From positions 1,364,001-1,428,000 of the forward strand of contig NZ_AP024488.1 of assembly GCF_021654575.1 (NCBI RefSeq): a stretch of 64,000 nucleotides of DNA, in the 5' to 3' direction. Below are positions 17,487 through 27,365 of the stretch, in pieces. Origin of the DNA: Desulfoluna limicola (lineage in GTDB: Bacteria > Desulfobacterota > Desulfobacteria > Desulfobacterales > Desulfolunaceae). Under the pieces are notes generated by a model. It worked only from the letters and a program-made list of their open reading frames with translations, was not told where the DNA came from and did not search any database. Position numbers and translations under genes: made by a program. Position 1 is the first letter of the stretch, and every line of letters starts with the position of its first letter.

Positions 17487-18104
17487 ATGCGATATTACGG
17501 TGAAGAGGCGTTAGGACTCATAGAGACCACAGGGATGGTTCCGGCAATTTACGGAGCCGATCAGATGCTTAAGGCAGCCAACGTGGAGCTGATCTCATAC
17601 GAGAACATCGGATCCACCCTCGTGACTATTTTTGTAAAGGGCGATGTTGCCGCTGTTAAAGCGTCTGTTGAAGCCGGTGCAGCCGCAGCCAAAGAGATTG
17701 GCCCGCTGACCGCTCAGAATGTCATGCCGCGTCCCATCAGCGCTGTCGGAGACATTGTCTCTGTGCATGATGTGGATGCTCAGGTTGATGCAACTGAAGA
17801 TCTTCCCCGCTCCAAAGCCCTCGGGATGGTCGAAACCTTTGGTATTGTGTATGCCCTCGAAGCGGCAGATGCCATGGTCAAGGCGGCGGACGTGGATCTC
17901 CTCGGATACGAAAACACCGCGTCCGGGTACATTTCAATTCTGGTTTCAGGCGATGTCGGTGCTGTTCAGGCAGCCGTTGAAGCCGGTGTAAGTGCCGTCA
18001 AGGAGATGGGTGTTGATCCCCACAGCTCCTGCGTCATTCCCACGCCTCACCCCGCACTGTCCAAGATCACCAGTCAGTACGCCCTTGATAAGCTGCTGCC
18101 TTAA
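17487..18104 (+). CDS. Tandem BMC-domain shell protein
   Basis: Shell protein of 205 residues with two BMC domains in tandem, the first from EALGLIETTGMVPAIYGADQ (~7) and the second from ALGMVETFGIVYALEAADAM (~112). They are joined by an acidic linker rich in Asp and Val. Each domain is of the ordinary BMC-H sequence type rather than the PduT type: no pore Cys motif is seen in the first domain. Such proteins form pseudohexameric trimers. It is the first gene after the MerR-type promoter and opens the choline operon. Confidence 0.92.
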   Translation: MRYYGEEALGLIETTGMVPAIYGADQMLKAANVELISYENIGSTLVTIFVKGDVAAVKASVEAGAAAAKEIGPLTAQNVMPRPISAVGDIVSVHDVDAQVDATEDLPRSKALGMVETFGIVYALEAADAMVKAADVDLLGYENTASGYISILVSGDVGAVQAAVEAGVSAVKEMGVDPHSSCVIPTPHPALSKITSQYALDKLLP

Positions 18105-18178
18105 TATTTCGTGATGACTTGGCAGAGGTTAGAGGCAGAGAAGACGACTATTAAGCAAAGGAAAGGGGAGAGGAACAA

Positions 18179-19678
18179 ATGACGATCATAGACAATGATT
18201 TGCTCTCCATCCAAGAAGCACGAATTCTTGCAGAGAATGCTTTTGAAGCACAGAAGAGATTGGCCACCTTTTCCCAGGAAAAGCTGGACGAGATCGTCGA
18301 GTGTGTGGCGGACGCCGCCCAGGAGCATGTTCAACGATTTGCCGTTTTGTCCCATGAGGAGACTGATTACGGCAAATGGCAGGACAAGTGCATCAAAAAC
18401 ACGTTTGTGTGTGGTGACGTTCGCAACCACTTAAAGGGCATGCGTTGTGTCGGCATTATCGGTGAGGATCCTCAAAAGCGTATGATGGACATCGGTGTGC
18501 CTGTCGGTGTTGTCGTCGCTTTGTGCCCGGCGACCAGCCCCGTTTCGACCACCATATACAAGACACTCATTGCCATAAAGTCAGGCAACGCCGTTGTGTT
18601 TTCACCCCATCCCAGGGCTCGTAAAACCATCGGCAAGGTCCTCGACATTCTCATTAATGCCGCTGAAGCCAAGGGATTGCCTGAAGGGTGTCTGACCTAT
18701 CTCCATACAGTGACTTCTGCCGGAACCAAGGAGTTGATGATGCACAAAGGGACATCCCTTATCATCAATACCGGGGTTCCGAGCATGCTCAAGCTGGCCT
18801 ACAAGGCCGGCAAGCCAGTGATCTACGGAGGCACCGGAAACGGGCCGGCTTTTATTGAGCGTACGGCAGACATCGCTCAGGCGGTGAAAGACATCATTGC
18901 CAGCAAAACCTTTGACAACGGAATTGCACCCTCGGCAGAACAGTCCATTGTTGTGGACGGTTGCATTGCCCAAGAGGTGAAGCGTGAGCTTAAGTCGAAC
19001 GGGGCGTATTTCATGACCGAAGAAGAATCGCAAACGTTTGCGACTCTTTTTTTCTGCCCCAACGGGAAGTTGAACCCGGGGATGGTCGGGGTCTCGGCCA
19101 AAACCCTTGCCTTAAGGGCAGGGTTTTCCGTACCGGACGATGTCACCGTATTGATTGCGGAACGAAAATACGTCTCCGACACAGACCCCTACGCAAAGGA
19201 AATGCTTTGCCCGGTTCTGGCCTACTACGTGGAAGACGACTGGATGCATGCCTGTGAAAAATGCATCGAGCTTCTGGTCACCGAAAGAAATGGGCACACT
19301 CTTGTTATCCACTCAAACGATCAAGACGTTATTTGCCAGTTTGCACTGAAAAAACCCGTAGGCCGTTTGCTGGTGAACACGCCGGCGACCTTCGGCGGCC
19401 TGGGGGCAACAACAAACCTGTTTCCGTCCATGACCCTGGGCAGTGGATCGGCAGGAGACGGCATCACCTCAGACAATGTGTCGCCTCTCAACCTGATCTA
19501 TGTCCGTAAAGTGGGCTATGGCGTCAGGAAAATCGATGCAATTGGCACCGACATCCCTCACGATGAGGCACCTTCCCTTGTGAATGCAACAAAAGGGGCG
19601 GGGGATAATGAATTGAATATGCAATCCTTCCAGCGTTTGCTTGATGAGGCCATCAAAACCATTGGTGGTTCCAAATAA
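18179..19678 (+). CDS. Aldehyde dehydrogenase homologue lacking the catalytic cysteine
   Basis: Member of the CoA-acylating aldehyde dehydrogenase family (EutE/PduP/AdhE N-domain type), 499 residues. The fold signatures are intact: CPATSPVSTTIYKTLIAIK, YGGTGNGPAFIERTADI, and a C-terminal FGGLGATTNLFPSMTLGSGS. However, the active-site loop reads TFDNGIAPSAEQ, with Pro251 where the second homologue at 24718 and active enzymes have Cys ([12 protein letters not shown]). The usual acyl-thioester reaction should therefore not occur. It may act as a structural or regulatory partner of the active enzyme. A C-terminal amphipathic helix (SFQRLLDEAIKTIGG) could be a compartment-targeting peptide. It stands between the shell gene and cutC. 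Confidence 0.88.
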   Translation: MTIIDNDLLSIQEARILAENAFEAQKRLATFSQEKLDEIVECVADAAQEHVQRFAVLSHEETDYGKWQDKCIKNTFVCGDVRNHLKGMRCVGIIGEDPQKRMMDIGVPVGVVVALCPATSPVSTTIYKTLIAIKSGNAVVFSPHPRARKTIGKVLDILINAAEAKGLPEGCLTYLHTVTSAGTKELMMHKGTSLIINTGVPSMLKLAYKAGKPVIYGGTGNGPAFIERTADIAQAVKDIIASKTFDNGIAPSAEQSIVVDGCIAQEVKRELKSNGAYFMTEEESQTFATLFFCPNGKLNPGMVGVSAKTLALRAGFSVPDDVTVLIAERKYVSDTDPYAKEMLCPVLAYYVEDDWMHACEKCIELLVTERNGHTLVIHSNDQDVICQFALKKPVGRLLVNTPATFGGLGATTNLFPSMTLGSGSAGDGITSDNVSPLNLIYVRKVGYGVRKIDAIGTDIPHDEAPSLVNATKGAGDNELNMQSFQRLLDEAIKTIGGSK

Positions 19679-19717
19679 GTGCGATTGGAAGCGGATCAGT
19701 AATAAGGGAGGTATACT

Positions 19718-22258
19718 TTGGATCTTCGAGATTTTTCAAATAAGCTTGCAGAAGCAACTAAAAACCTGACTCCGGAAGAGCGTGCATCTTTGAAGAAGAT
19801 GTTTGAAGGCATCTCTTCAGAGATTTCAGCAAATCCGTCTGCCGGCCCCACGGTTGTTTCACCCGTTGGCCCCGGCATTCCCGATGGCCCCACCGAGCGT
19901 CACGTGAAGCTGAAGGAAAAATTCCTGACGCACGTGCCCACCATCACCACTCACCGTGCGCGTGCCATCACCAAAATCGCCAAGGAAAACCCCGGTCTTC
20001 CCAAGGCGATCCTTCGCGGCAAGTGCTTCAAGTACTGCTGTGAGACCGCACCCCTGGTGATTCAGGACCACGAACTCATCGTCGGTTCTCCCTGTGGCGC
20101 TCCCCGCGCGGGCGCTTTCTCCCCCGATATCGCGTGGCGCTGGGTCAAGGACGAAATTGACACCATCGGCACCCGTGCCCAGGATCCCTTCTTCATCTCC
20201 GATGAAGACAAGAAGATCATGCGTGAAGAGCTGTTCCCCTTCTGGGAAGGACAGTCTGTGGACGAGTATTGCGAGCAGCAGTACCGCGAAGCAGGCATGT
20301 GGGAAATTTCCGGTGAGTCTTACGTCACCGATTGCTCCTACCACGCTGTAAACGGCGGTGGCGACTCCAACCCCGGCTACGACGTGATCCTGATGAAAAA
20401 GGGCATGCTCGACATTGTCAAGGAATCCCAGGCGAAACTTGACGAGTTGGACTACCTGAACCCCGATGACATGGACAAGATCTACTTCTACAAGTCCCTC
20501 ATCGACACCGCTGAAGGCGTGATGATCTACGCCAAGCGCCTCTCGGATTACGCATGTGAGCTGGCCGCCAAAGAGACCAACCCCCAGCGTAAAGCAGAAC
20601 TCGAGCGAATCTCTGCGGTCAACGCCCGCGTTCCCGCCCACAAGCCCGAGACCTACTGGGAAGCCCTTCAGGCTGTCTGGACTGTTGAGTCCCTTCTCGT
20701 TGTGGAAGAGAACCAGACCGGCATGTCCATCGGCCGCGTGGACCAGTACATGTACCCCTTCTACAAGGCGGACCTCGAAGCCGGTCGCATGACCGACTAC
20801 GAAGCCTTCGACCTCTCCGGTTGTATGCTTGTGAAGTGTTCCGAGATGATGTGGCTCACCAGCGAAGATGCCTCCAAGTTCTTTGCCGGCTACCAGCCCT
20901 TCGTCAACATGTGCGTGGGTGGTGTGACCCGTGACGGCCTCGACGCCACCAACGACCTCACCTACCTCCTGATGGACGCTGTTCGACACGTCAAGGTGTA
21001 CCAGCCCTCACTGGCCACCCGTGTTCACAACAAGTCTCCCCAGAAGTACCTGAAGAAGATTATCGACGTCATCCGTGCCGGCATGGGTTTCCCCGCCATC
21101 CACTTTGACGACGCTCACATCAAGATGATGCTGGCCAAGGGTTGCTCCATCGAAGACTCACGTGACTACTGCCTCATGGGTTGTGTTGAGCCCCAGAAGT
21201 CCGGTCGTCTTTACCAGTGGACCTCCACCGCTTACACCCAGTGGCCCATCTGTATCGAGATGGTGCTCAACCACGGTGTGCCCCTCTGGTATGAGAAGCA
21301 GGTGTGCCCCGACATGGGTCCCCTGGAGTCCTTCGACACCTATGAGAAGTTCGATGCGGCTGTCAAGGAGCTGATCAAGCACATCACCAAGTGGTCCTGC
21401 GTGGGTACCGTGATCTCCCAGCGTATCCACAGGCAGCTTGCGCCCAAGCCCCTCATGTCCATGATGTACGAAGGGTGCATGGAGTCCGGCCTTGACGTTT
21501 CTGCCGGCGGCGCCATGTACAACTTCGGTCCCGGTGTTGTCTGGAGTGGCCTGGCCACCCATGCCGACTCCATGGCGGCCATCAAGAAGCTGGTTTACGA
21601 TGACAAGAAATACACCCTGGCTCAGCTCAACGAAGCCCTGAAGGCCGAGTTCAAGGGATACGAGCAGGTGAAGGCTGATTGCCTTGCAGCTCCCAAGTAC
21701 GGCAACGATGATGACTACGTTGACCTTATCGTCAACGACCTCATCAACTACACCGAGCGTGAGCACCGCAAGTGCAAGACTCTCTACTCTGTATTGAGCC
21801 ACGGCACACTCTCCATCTCGAACAACACCCCCTTCGGTCAGCTCCTTGGCGCATCTGCCAACGGACGTGATGCGTGGATGCCCCTCTCAGACGGTATCAG
21901 CCCCACCCAGGGCGCCGACTGCAAAGGCCCCACCTCCATCATCAAGTCTGTTTCCAAGATGCCCACCGACAGCATGAACATCGGCATGGTTCACAACTTC
22001 AAGCTGATGAGCGGCCTGTTGGATACGCCCGAAGGTGAAGCAGGCATTATCACCCTGATCCGTACCGCAAGCATGATGGGCAACGGTGAGATGCAGTTCA
22101 ACTACCTTGACAACGAGACAATGCTCGATGCCCAGGTTCACCCTGAAAAGTACCGCGACCTGGTTGTCCGCGTTGCCGGGTACAGCGCCTTCTTTGTCGA
22201 GCTGTGCAAGGACGTTCAGGATGAGATCATCAGCCGGACCATGCTGACTGAGCTGTAA
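19718..22258 (+). CDS. cutC: Choline trimethylamine-lyase (glycyl radical enzyme)
   Basis: Glycyl radical enzyme that splits choline into trimethylamine and acetaldehyde. It has 846 residues, the length of the Desulfovibrio alaskensis enzyme, and every known catalytic residue falls at the same number: Tyr208, Asp216 ([10 protein letters not shown]), Phe395, Cys489 and Glu491 (GCVEP), Thr502, Tyr506 (WTSTAYTQW) and the radical Gly821 (RVAGYSAFF). The first ~40 residues before the core ([20 protein letters not shown]) are an amphipathic extension, likely the compartment-targeting peptide. Translation starts at a TTG preceded by AAGGGAGG. Its activase follows at 22314. Assignment is firm because the pocket residues match one by one. 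Confidence 0.97.
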   Translation: MDLRDFSNKLAEATKNLTPEERASLKKMFEGISSEISANPSAGPTVVSPVGPGIPDGPTERHVKLKEKFLTHVPTITTHRARAITKIAKENPGLPKAILRGKCFKYCCETAPLVIQDHELIVGSPCGAPRAGAFSPDIAWRWVKDEIDTIGTRAQDPFFISDEDKKIMREELFPFWEGQSVDEYCEQQYREAGMWEISGESYVTDCSYHAVNGGGDSNPGYDVILMKKGMLDIVKESQAKLDELDYLNPDDMDKIYFYKSLIDTAEGVMIYAKRLSDYACELAAKETNPQRKAELERISAVNARVPAHKPETYWEALQAVWTVESLLVVEENQTGMSIGRVDQYMYPFYKADLEAGRMTDYEAFDLSGCMLVKCSEMMWLTSEDASKFFAGYQPFVNMCVGGVTRDGLDATNDLTYLLMDAVRHVKVYQPSLATRVHNKSPQKYLKKIIDVIRAGMGFPAIHFDDAHIKMMLAKGCSIEDSRDYCLMGCVEPQKSGRLYQWTSTAYTQWPICIEMVLNHGVPLWYEKQVCPDMGPLESFDTYEKFDAAVKELIKHITKWSCVGTVISQRIHRQLAPKPLMSMMYEGCMESGLDVSAGGAMYNFGPGVVWSGLATHADSMAAIKKLVYDDKKYTLAQLNEALKAEFKGYEQVKADCLAAPKYGNDDDYVDLIVNDLINYTEREHRKCKTLYSVLSHGTLSISNNTPFGQLLGASANGRDAWMPLSDGISPTQGADCKGPTSIIKSVSKMPTDSMNIGMVHNFKLMSGLLDTPEGEAGIITLIRTASMMGNGEMQFNYLDNETMLDAQVHPEKYRDLVVRVAGYSAFFVELCKDVQDEIISRTMLTEL

Positions 22259-22313
22259 TCAGGCATGATCCGAAGTTGAGTACCAGGTATGGATAAGTAG
22301 GGATTTGAGCACT

Positions 22314-23267
22314 ATGAGCAGCACAGGGGGCACCATGATTGAACGGAAAGCACGGATTTTCAACATACAGAAATACAACATGTATGATGGCCCGGGGGTC
22401 AGAACCCTGGTGTTCTTTAAAGGGTGTCCGTTGCGTTGCAAGTGGTGCTCAAATCCCGAAAGTCAAAAACGTCAATACCAGGTGATGTACAAGGCAAACC
22501 AGTGTATCAACTGCGGGGCCTGCGCTTCTGTGTGCCCCGTTGGGGTTCACAGGATGTCACCGGACACCGGGCTGCATGAGTTCGTCGAGGGCAGTGTCTG
22601 CATCGGCTGCCGCCGATGTGAAGACGCCTGCACCCCATCGGCCTTGTCCATCGTGGGTGAGATGAAAACCATTTCGGAACTCTACGACGTGGTGGATGAA
22701 GACCGCTCCTTCTATGAGATGTCCGGGGGCGGCGTGACGCTGGGAGGCGGTGAGGCGTTGATGCAGCCGGAAGCAGCAGCAAACCTGTTGATGGTCTGCA
22801 AGCAGAGAGGCATCAACACCGCCATCGAAACATGCGGGTATGCAAAGCCTGTAGAGGTGATGAAGGTCGCTGAATTCACGGATCTCTTTCTCTTTGACAT
22901 CAAGCACATGAATTCCGACCGCCATTATGAACTGACCGGGGTTCGCAACGAGTTGATTTTGAAGAACCTGAGAAACCTGCTTCAGAACCGGTACAACGTG
23001 AAGGTCAGGCTGCCGTTGCTGAAAAATGCCAATGACAGTGAAGAAGAAATTTCAGCGCTTATTGAATTTTTGACTCCCTACCGTGATTACAAGAATTTTA
23101 AAGGGATCGACTTGCTGCCCTACCACAAGATGGGTGTCAACAAGTACAAGCAGTTGGGCTGGGAGTATCCCATTGAAGGGGACCCGAGTTTAAGCGAAGA
23201 GGACCTGGACCGACTGGAAACTTGGATTAAGAAATACAACTTCCCGGTTTCAGTGATCAGGCACTGA
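22314..23267 (+). CDS. cutD: CutC activase, radical SAM
   Basis: Radical-SAM glycyl-radical-enzyme activase that installs the Gly radical on CutC. The SAM cluster motif is GCPLRCKWC (CxxxCxxC) near residue 37. Two extra ferredoxin-like cysteine sets follow: CINCGACASVCPVG (~65) and CIGCRRCEDACTP (~95). Then come the GGGEALMQ glycine-rich SAM-binding segment and DIKHMNS. I prefer the ATG at 22314, ten bases from AGGGA; TTG 22305 and ATG 22335 are alternatives. It is the only activase in the window, so it may also serve the second glycyl radical enzyme at 35735. Confidence 0.95.
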   Translation: MSSTGGTMIERKARIFNIQKYNMYDGPGVRTLVFFKGCPLRCKWCSNPESQKRQYQVMYKANQCINCGACASVCPVGVHRMSPDTGLHEFVEGSVCIGCRRCEDACTPSALSIVGEMKTISELYDVVDEDRSFYEMSGGGVTLGGGEALMQPEAAANLLMVCKQRGINTAIETCGYAKPVEVMKVAEFTDLFLFDIKHMNSDRHYELTGVRNELILKNLRNLLQNRYNVKVRLPLLKNANDSEEEISALIEFLTPYRDYKNFKGIDLLPYHKMGVNKYKQLGWEYPIEGDPSLSEEDLDRLETWIKKYNFPVSVIRH

Positions 23268-23343
23268 TCGAAATCGGTATGAATTTTGATTTTTATGGGT
23301 TGTTTTTGGCAATGCGCAAACAAATGAAAGGGGTTGTAGAAAT

Positions 23344-24036
23344 ATGAAAAAATTGATTTGTGCGGACGATATTCACAAATTAGTCAAGCAGGGCGAGAAA
23401 ACGCTCTGCATTGAGCCGGGCATGATCCTGACTCCGTCTGCAAAAGACGCAGCGAAGTCGGCCAAGCTGGAGTTGTGCAAGGCGACATCGGAAGCTGACT
23501 GCATCGCCTGTAAAGCAGCTGCTTCTTCCGACGAAGCCGGCACCGAAACCACCACCGAGTGTGATGCACCGTCAACGGATGCCGCCCTCAGCAGCGACAT
23601 GATCTACGGTGCCCTTAAAACCATGCTGAACAAAGGCCTTCTGGACGGGGTAACCGATGCGTCCTCTGAAAAGCCTTACAGTTCCGAAGCTGAAGGCGGC
23701 GTCAAGCTTGTCCGCGGCAAGTCGGTCACCATGGAAGTCCTCGACACCGGAACACCGGGCGCGAAAGCCTGCTTCCGCCAGGTCATCGGGGCCGGTGACG
23801 ATGGCTCCCACGTGGGGGCCGGTTTCCTGGAAATCGACGACTCCAAGTTTGAGTGGGTGATGGAAGGGTACGAAGAGATCGACTATGTCATCGAGGGGAC
23901 CCTTACCATCTCCATCAATGGCAAGACCTTCACCGCAAAAGCCGGCGACGTGTTCTTTGTTCCGGCCGGTGCCAAAGTCGTCTGGGGCTCCCCTGACAAC
24001 GCCAAGGTGTTCTTTGCCACTTACGTGACAGAATAA
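23344..24036 (+). CDS. eutQ: EutQ, full-length
   Basis: EutQ-type protein of 230 residues, similar in length to the E. coli protein. The N-terminus (MKKLICADDIHKLVKQGE, then ILTPSAKDAAKSAKLELC) is a small domain also seen at the start of EutT. A variable linker with an amphipathic helix (SSDMIYGALKTMLNKGLLDG) is followed by a C-terminal cupin from about residue 120 (DDSKFEWVMEGYEEIDYVIEG, then AKAGDVFFVPAGAKV). EutQ has been reported to have acetate kinase activity. It lies directly after cutD. A shorter cupin-only relative is encoded at 31309. Confidence 0.9.
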   Translation: MKKLICADDIHKLVKQGEKTLCIEPGMILTPSAKDAAKSAKLELCKATSEADCIACKAAASSDEAGTETTTECDAPSTDAALSSDMIYGALKTMLNKGLLDGVTDASSEKPYSSEAEGGVKLVRGKSVTMEVLDTGTPGAKACFRQVIGAGDDGSHVGAGFLEIDDSKFEWVMEGYEEIDYVIEGTLTISINGKTFTAKAGDVFFVPAGAKVVWGSPDNAKVFFATYVTE

Positions 24037-24050
24037 AAAGGGGCTAGGAC

Positions 24051-24704
24051 ATGACGGCACTTGAACCCATTCAAATAAACGGCAAGGCGTTAGGAATAAT
24101 CGAGACCGTGGGTCTTGTTCCGGCCGTGGAAGCCGGTGACGTGGCCGTGAAGGCCGCAGAAGTCACCATTATCGGCTGCCAGGCTGTGGGCGGAGGCCTC
24201 GTCTCCATCTTGATGACAGGCGATGTGTCCTCGGTGAAGGCATCCATCGATGCCGGCAGCGCGGCAGCCAAGCGCCTGGGAGAGGTTGTCTCGATTACCG
24301 TGATTGCCCGTACCGCGGAAGGCCTTGAAGGCATTCTGATCGAAGAGGGCAAGCGTCCCAAATGTTTCCCCGAGCGTAAGGCCACTGCGGCCGAGAAGCC
24401 GGAAATCACCCTGGAACCGGAGATCACCCTGGAGCCGGACGTGACGCCAGAACCCGCACCCGAAGAGACCCCTGAAGAGCCGGTAGCTGAAGCACCCGCA
24501 ACCGACATGGGCACCTCTGATGACGCGGAAGACGACTTTTTAAACTTCGAGATGTCAGATCTGAAGAAGTTCAAAGTGACCAAACTAAGGCGCCTCGCAC
24601 GGCAGCTTCACACCTTTTCCATCCCGAGAGGTGAGATCAAGTTTGCCAAGAAGAAAGACCTTCTTGAGGCGTTTACTCAATACATGAAGACATTAGATAA
24701 GTAA
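24051..24704 (+). CDS. BMC shell protein with C-terminal SAP/Rho_N-like extension
   Basis: Shell protein of 217 residues. A single BMC domain (ALGIIETVGLVPAVEAGDVA to VVSITVIARTAEG, residues ~8-90) is followed by a long Pro/Glu linker with imperfect repeats of the type PEITLEPE. A ~55-residue positively charged C-terminal domain (MSDLKKFKVTKLRRLARQ ... KFAKKKDLLEAFTQYMK) has the look of a SAP or Rho_N helix-extended-loop-helix. EutK and PduK are known shell proteins with C-terminal extensions, EutK's being a winged helix that could bind nucleic acid, so this may be an analogous design. The extension could face the lumen. Confidence 0.85.
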   Translation: MTALEPIQINGKALGIIETVGLVPAVEAGDVAVKAAEVTIIGCQAVGGGLVSILMTGDVSSVKASIDAGSAAAKRLGEVVSITVIARTAEGLEGILIEEGKRPKCFPERKATAAEKPEITLEPEITLEPDVTPEPAPEETPEEPVAEAPATDMGTSDDAEDDFLNFEMSDLKKFKVTKLRRLARQLHTFSIPRGEIKFAKKKDLLEAFTQYMKTLDK

Positions 24705-24717
24705 GAGAGGATGTAAG

Positions 24718-26160
24718 ATGGTAGATAAGGATTTGCTCTCAATCCAGGAGACCCGTGCACTGGTTCGAGCTGCACGCGCAGCCCAGCCCGCACTTGTAGA
24801 AGCCGGTCAGGAACGCGTGGACGCCCTTGTGGAGGCTATCGCCAAAGTAGGCGTTGAGATGGCTGAAGAACTGGCCAAAATGGCCAGCGAAGAGACAGGT
24901 TTCGGCAAGTGGCAGGACAAGAAACAGAAGAACATCCTCGCCTCTGAGAAACTGGTCAGCTACTACAAAGACACCAAGACCGTGGGGATCATCAACGAGG
25001 ACTCTGAAAAGAAAATCGTTGAAATTGCCACTCCCATGGGTGTTATTGCGGGTCTTATTCCCTCAACCAACCCCACGAGCACCACGCTCTACAAGGCCAT
25101 TATCTCCCTTAAGAGCGCCAACGCCATCGTGTTCAGCCCCCACCCCAGCGCGGTGAAGTGCATCACCGCCACTGTAAACATGATCAAGGGTGTCCTGAAG
25201 GCCATGGACTTCCCCGAAGATCTCGTGGGTGTCATCAGCGTTCCCACCCTTGAGGGTACCGATCAGCTGATGAAGATCGTCGACATGATCCTCGCCACCG
25301 GTGGCAACGCCATGGTCAAGGCGGCATACAGCTCCGGTACCCCCGCCCTCGGCGTGGGCTCCGGCAACGTGCCCGCCTTCATCGAGCGAAGCGCCGACGT
25401 GGATGTCGCGGTTCAGAAAATCCTCGCCTCCAAGACCTTCGACAACGGCACCGTCTGCGCTTCCGAGCAGGCCATCGTTACCGAAGCCTGCATCGCCGAC
25501 AAGGTCAAGGCCAGCGTCATCGCCCAGGGCGGTTACTTCCTGGAAGGTGAGAAGCTCGACAAGGTGAAGAAGGTCATGGAACGCCCCAACGGCTCCATGA
25601 ACCCCGCCATCGTTGGTCGTTGTGCAGCGGACATCGCAAAGGTCGCCGGCATCGAGATCCCCGCCGGCACCACCATGCTGCTCTGTGACGAGCCCGGCGT
25701 CGGCCCCAAATACCCCTTCTCCAAGGAGAAGCTCACCGCACTTCTCGGTTTCTATGTCGTCAACGACTGGCAGGAAGCGTGCGAGATCTGCTACAAGCTC
25801 CTTCACAACGGTGGCCTCGGTCACTCCATGGGCATCCACTCCAATAACGAAACCGTTATTCGTGAGTTCGCCCTGAAGAAGCCTGTGTCCCGTTTTCTGG
25901 TGAACACCCCCACCACCCAGGGTGCTGTGGGCATCACCACCAACCTGTCTCCCTCCTTCACCCTCGGGTGCGGTACCGTGGGCGGCAGCGCTACCTCTGA
26001 GAACGTTGGTCCCCACCACCTCTTCAACATTCGTCGCATGGCCTACGGCCTCGACGATGCGGCTGCCACCACCTGTGCGGCACCCGCTGAGAGCGTCGAC
26101 GTTCAGGCTGTGACCAACATGATCATGGAACAGCTCAAGAAGATGAGCGGAACCGTCTAA
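24718..26160 (+). CDS. CoA-acylating acetaldehyde dehydrogenase
   Basis: Active-type aldehyde dehydrogenase of 480 residues (EutE/CutF-like) that should convert acetaldehyde and CoA to acetyl-CoA with NAD reduction. The catalytic Cys247 is in [12 protein letters not shown]. The cofactor-binding pattern [18 protein letters not shown] and the C-terminal [19 protein letters not shown] are present. A C-terminal linker leads to an amphipathic helix ([17 protein letters not shown]), the expected encapsulation peptide. It pairs with PduL (27366) to give acetyl phosphate. The homologue at 18179 lacks the Cys, so this is probably the working enzyme for both the choline and ethanolamine branches. Confidence 0.93.
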   Translation: MVDKDLLSIQETRALVRAARAAQPALVEAGQERVDALVEAIAKVGVEMAEELAKMASEETGFGKWQDKKQKNILASEKLVSYYKDTKTVGIINEDSEKKIVEIATPMGVIAGLIPSTNPTSTTLYKAIISLKSANAIVFSPHPSAVKCITATVNMIKGVLKAMDFPEDLVGVISVPTLEGTDQLMKIVDMILATGGNAMVKAAYSSGTPALGVGSGNVPAFIERSADVDVAVQKILASKTFDNGTVCASEQAIVTEACIADKVKASVIAQGGYFLEGEKLDKVKKVMERPNGSMNPAIVGRCAADIAKVAGIEIPAGTTMLLCDEPGVGPKYPFSKEKLTALLGFYVVNDWQEACEICYKLLHNGGLGHSMGIHSNNETVIREFALKKPVSRFLVNTPTTQGAVGITTNLSPSFTLGCGTVGGSATSENVGPHHLFNIRRMAYGLDDAAATTCAAPAESVDVQAVTNMIMEQLKKMSGTV

Positions 26161-26307
26161 GAACCGGCGAACATCACCCCATGAGGGGTGGGTTGGAACC
26201 TGCCGCCGCAGGTCTCTTTTGAAAGGGCCTGGCAAGCAAATTGCTCTTATCGGGGGCAGGTTTTAAAATCACACGATTTTAATAAGATAGAAATGAGGAG
26301 AAACAAC

Positions 26308-26592
26308 ATGAGTTCACAGAACGCACTCGGAATGATCGAAACCAAAGGTCTTGTAGGCGCAGTAGAAGCAGCAGATGCCATGGTAAAGGCTGCCAACGTA
26401 ACTCTCATCGGCCGCAGCCAGGTTGGTGCAGGTCTCGTAACCGTTATGGTTCGTGGTGACGTAGGCGCCGTTAAGGCAGCCACCGACGCCGGTGCCGCAG
26501 CCGCAGACCGTGTGGGTGAGCTGGTAAGCGTACACGTCATTCCCCGTCCCCACGGTGAAGTGGAGCTTATCCTCCCCAAGGTTGAAGGATAA
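26308..26592 (+). CDS. BMC-H shell hexamer protein 1
   Basis: Canonical single-domain BMC shell protein of 94 residues (PduA/EutM/CcmK type), forming hexamers that tile the shell facets. It contains [39 protein letters not shown] and ending [13 protein letters not shown] placed the start at 26308, preceded by ATGAGGAGAAAC; the open frame extends upstream but is not conserved. A nearly identical protein is encoded at 30605. Confidence 0.97.
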   Translation: MSSQNALGMIETKGLVGAVEAADAMVKAANVTLIGRSQVGAGLVTVMVRGDVGAVKAATDAGAAAADRVGELVSVHVIPRPHGEVELILPKVEG

Positions 26593-26598
26593 TAAGCC

Positions 26599-27357
26599 AT
26601 GAAAGTCATATCGGAATCCTATCTGAGGGAACTCTTCAGAAAGGCCATTCCTGAGACTTTCAAGCTGGAGGAGGGTCAGATCCTGACCCCCTCCGCATCC
26701 CAGCTTCTCGGTGAGAAGGGGGTTAAGGTCCTCAGGGGTGGTGAAGAGCCAAGTGCCTCACAGCCCGAGACCGCCCCGAAGAAAACAGAGGCGGAAGGGA
26801 AACCCGACATGAAATACGTGTCGGCCATCGACGGCGGTCTCTTTGAGACGAAGCCCGAGCACATGACGCAGCTCACGGGCATGCAGCTGGTCCCCAAGGA
26901 CCACCCGCGCATCGTTTTCAGGGGACGCCTCGACACCTGCCAGGGGGAGCTGCTTCTCCTGCAGGCCAAAGCCCATGATGCAGGGAAGAAGGGGATGGTC
27001 TCGGATCTTTCCGAGATCCTGGAGTGGACCCGCGACATCATGCGCTGTGATGTCCTGGATACCCCCGTCCCGGAGAAACCCATCCTGGGTCTCACCGACG
27101 CGGAGCTCAGGGCACACTCCCACAACCCGAAAAAACACTTCGGGATCGGCCACCTGCTCCCCACCTACGACATGGGTGAGCTCATCCTCGGACTGAACCG
27201 TCTGAGGGCCATGGTCCGGGAGTTGGAAGTAGCGGCTGTCAGCGCCCTGAAAGAGGCGTTTCAGCTGGAAAAACCAGATATCGTTCAGGCCCTGAACCGC
27301 ATGAGCAGCGCCCTTTACATCATGATGCTCAAAGAAAAAGGCGGCATTTACAAGTAG
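26599..27357 (+). CDS. eutT: Ethanolamine-type corrinoid adenosyltransferase
   Basis: ATP:corrinoid adenosyltransferase of the EutT type, 252 residues, supplying adenosylcobalamin to EutBC. The N-terminal segment FKLEEGQILTPSASQLLGEKG resembles EutQ and EutT N-domains. The catalytic helical part includes RGRLDTCQGELLLLQAKAH, LGLTDAELRAHSHNP and KPDIVQALNRMSSALYIMML. The metal-binding Hx11CCxxC motif of Salmonella EutT is absent: the corresponding region has no Cys pair, so this is the metal-motif-lacking variety. Its presence inside the choline operon, although choline lyase needs no cobalamin, ties the two branches together. Confidence 0.88.
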   Translation: MKVISESYLRELFRKAIPETFKLEEGQILTPSASQLLGEKGVKVLRGGEEPSASQPETAPKKTEAEGKPDMKYVSAIDGGLFETKPEHMTQLTGMQLVPKDHPRIVFRGRLDTCQGELLLLQAKAHDAGKKGMVSDLSEILEWTRDIMRCDVLDTPVPEKPILGLTDAELRAHSHNPKKHFGIGHLLPTYDMGELILGLNRLRAMVRELEVAAVSALKEAFQLEKPDIVQALNRMSSALYIMMLKEKGGIYK

Positions 27358-27365
27358 GAGATCAG

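Noticed and set aside
19859-20989. Antisense open frame of about 376 codons opposite cutC
   Set aside because: Its product is His/Gly/Val-rich without any family resemblance, and cutC is certain on the other strand.
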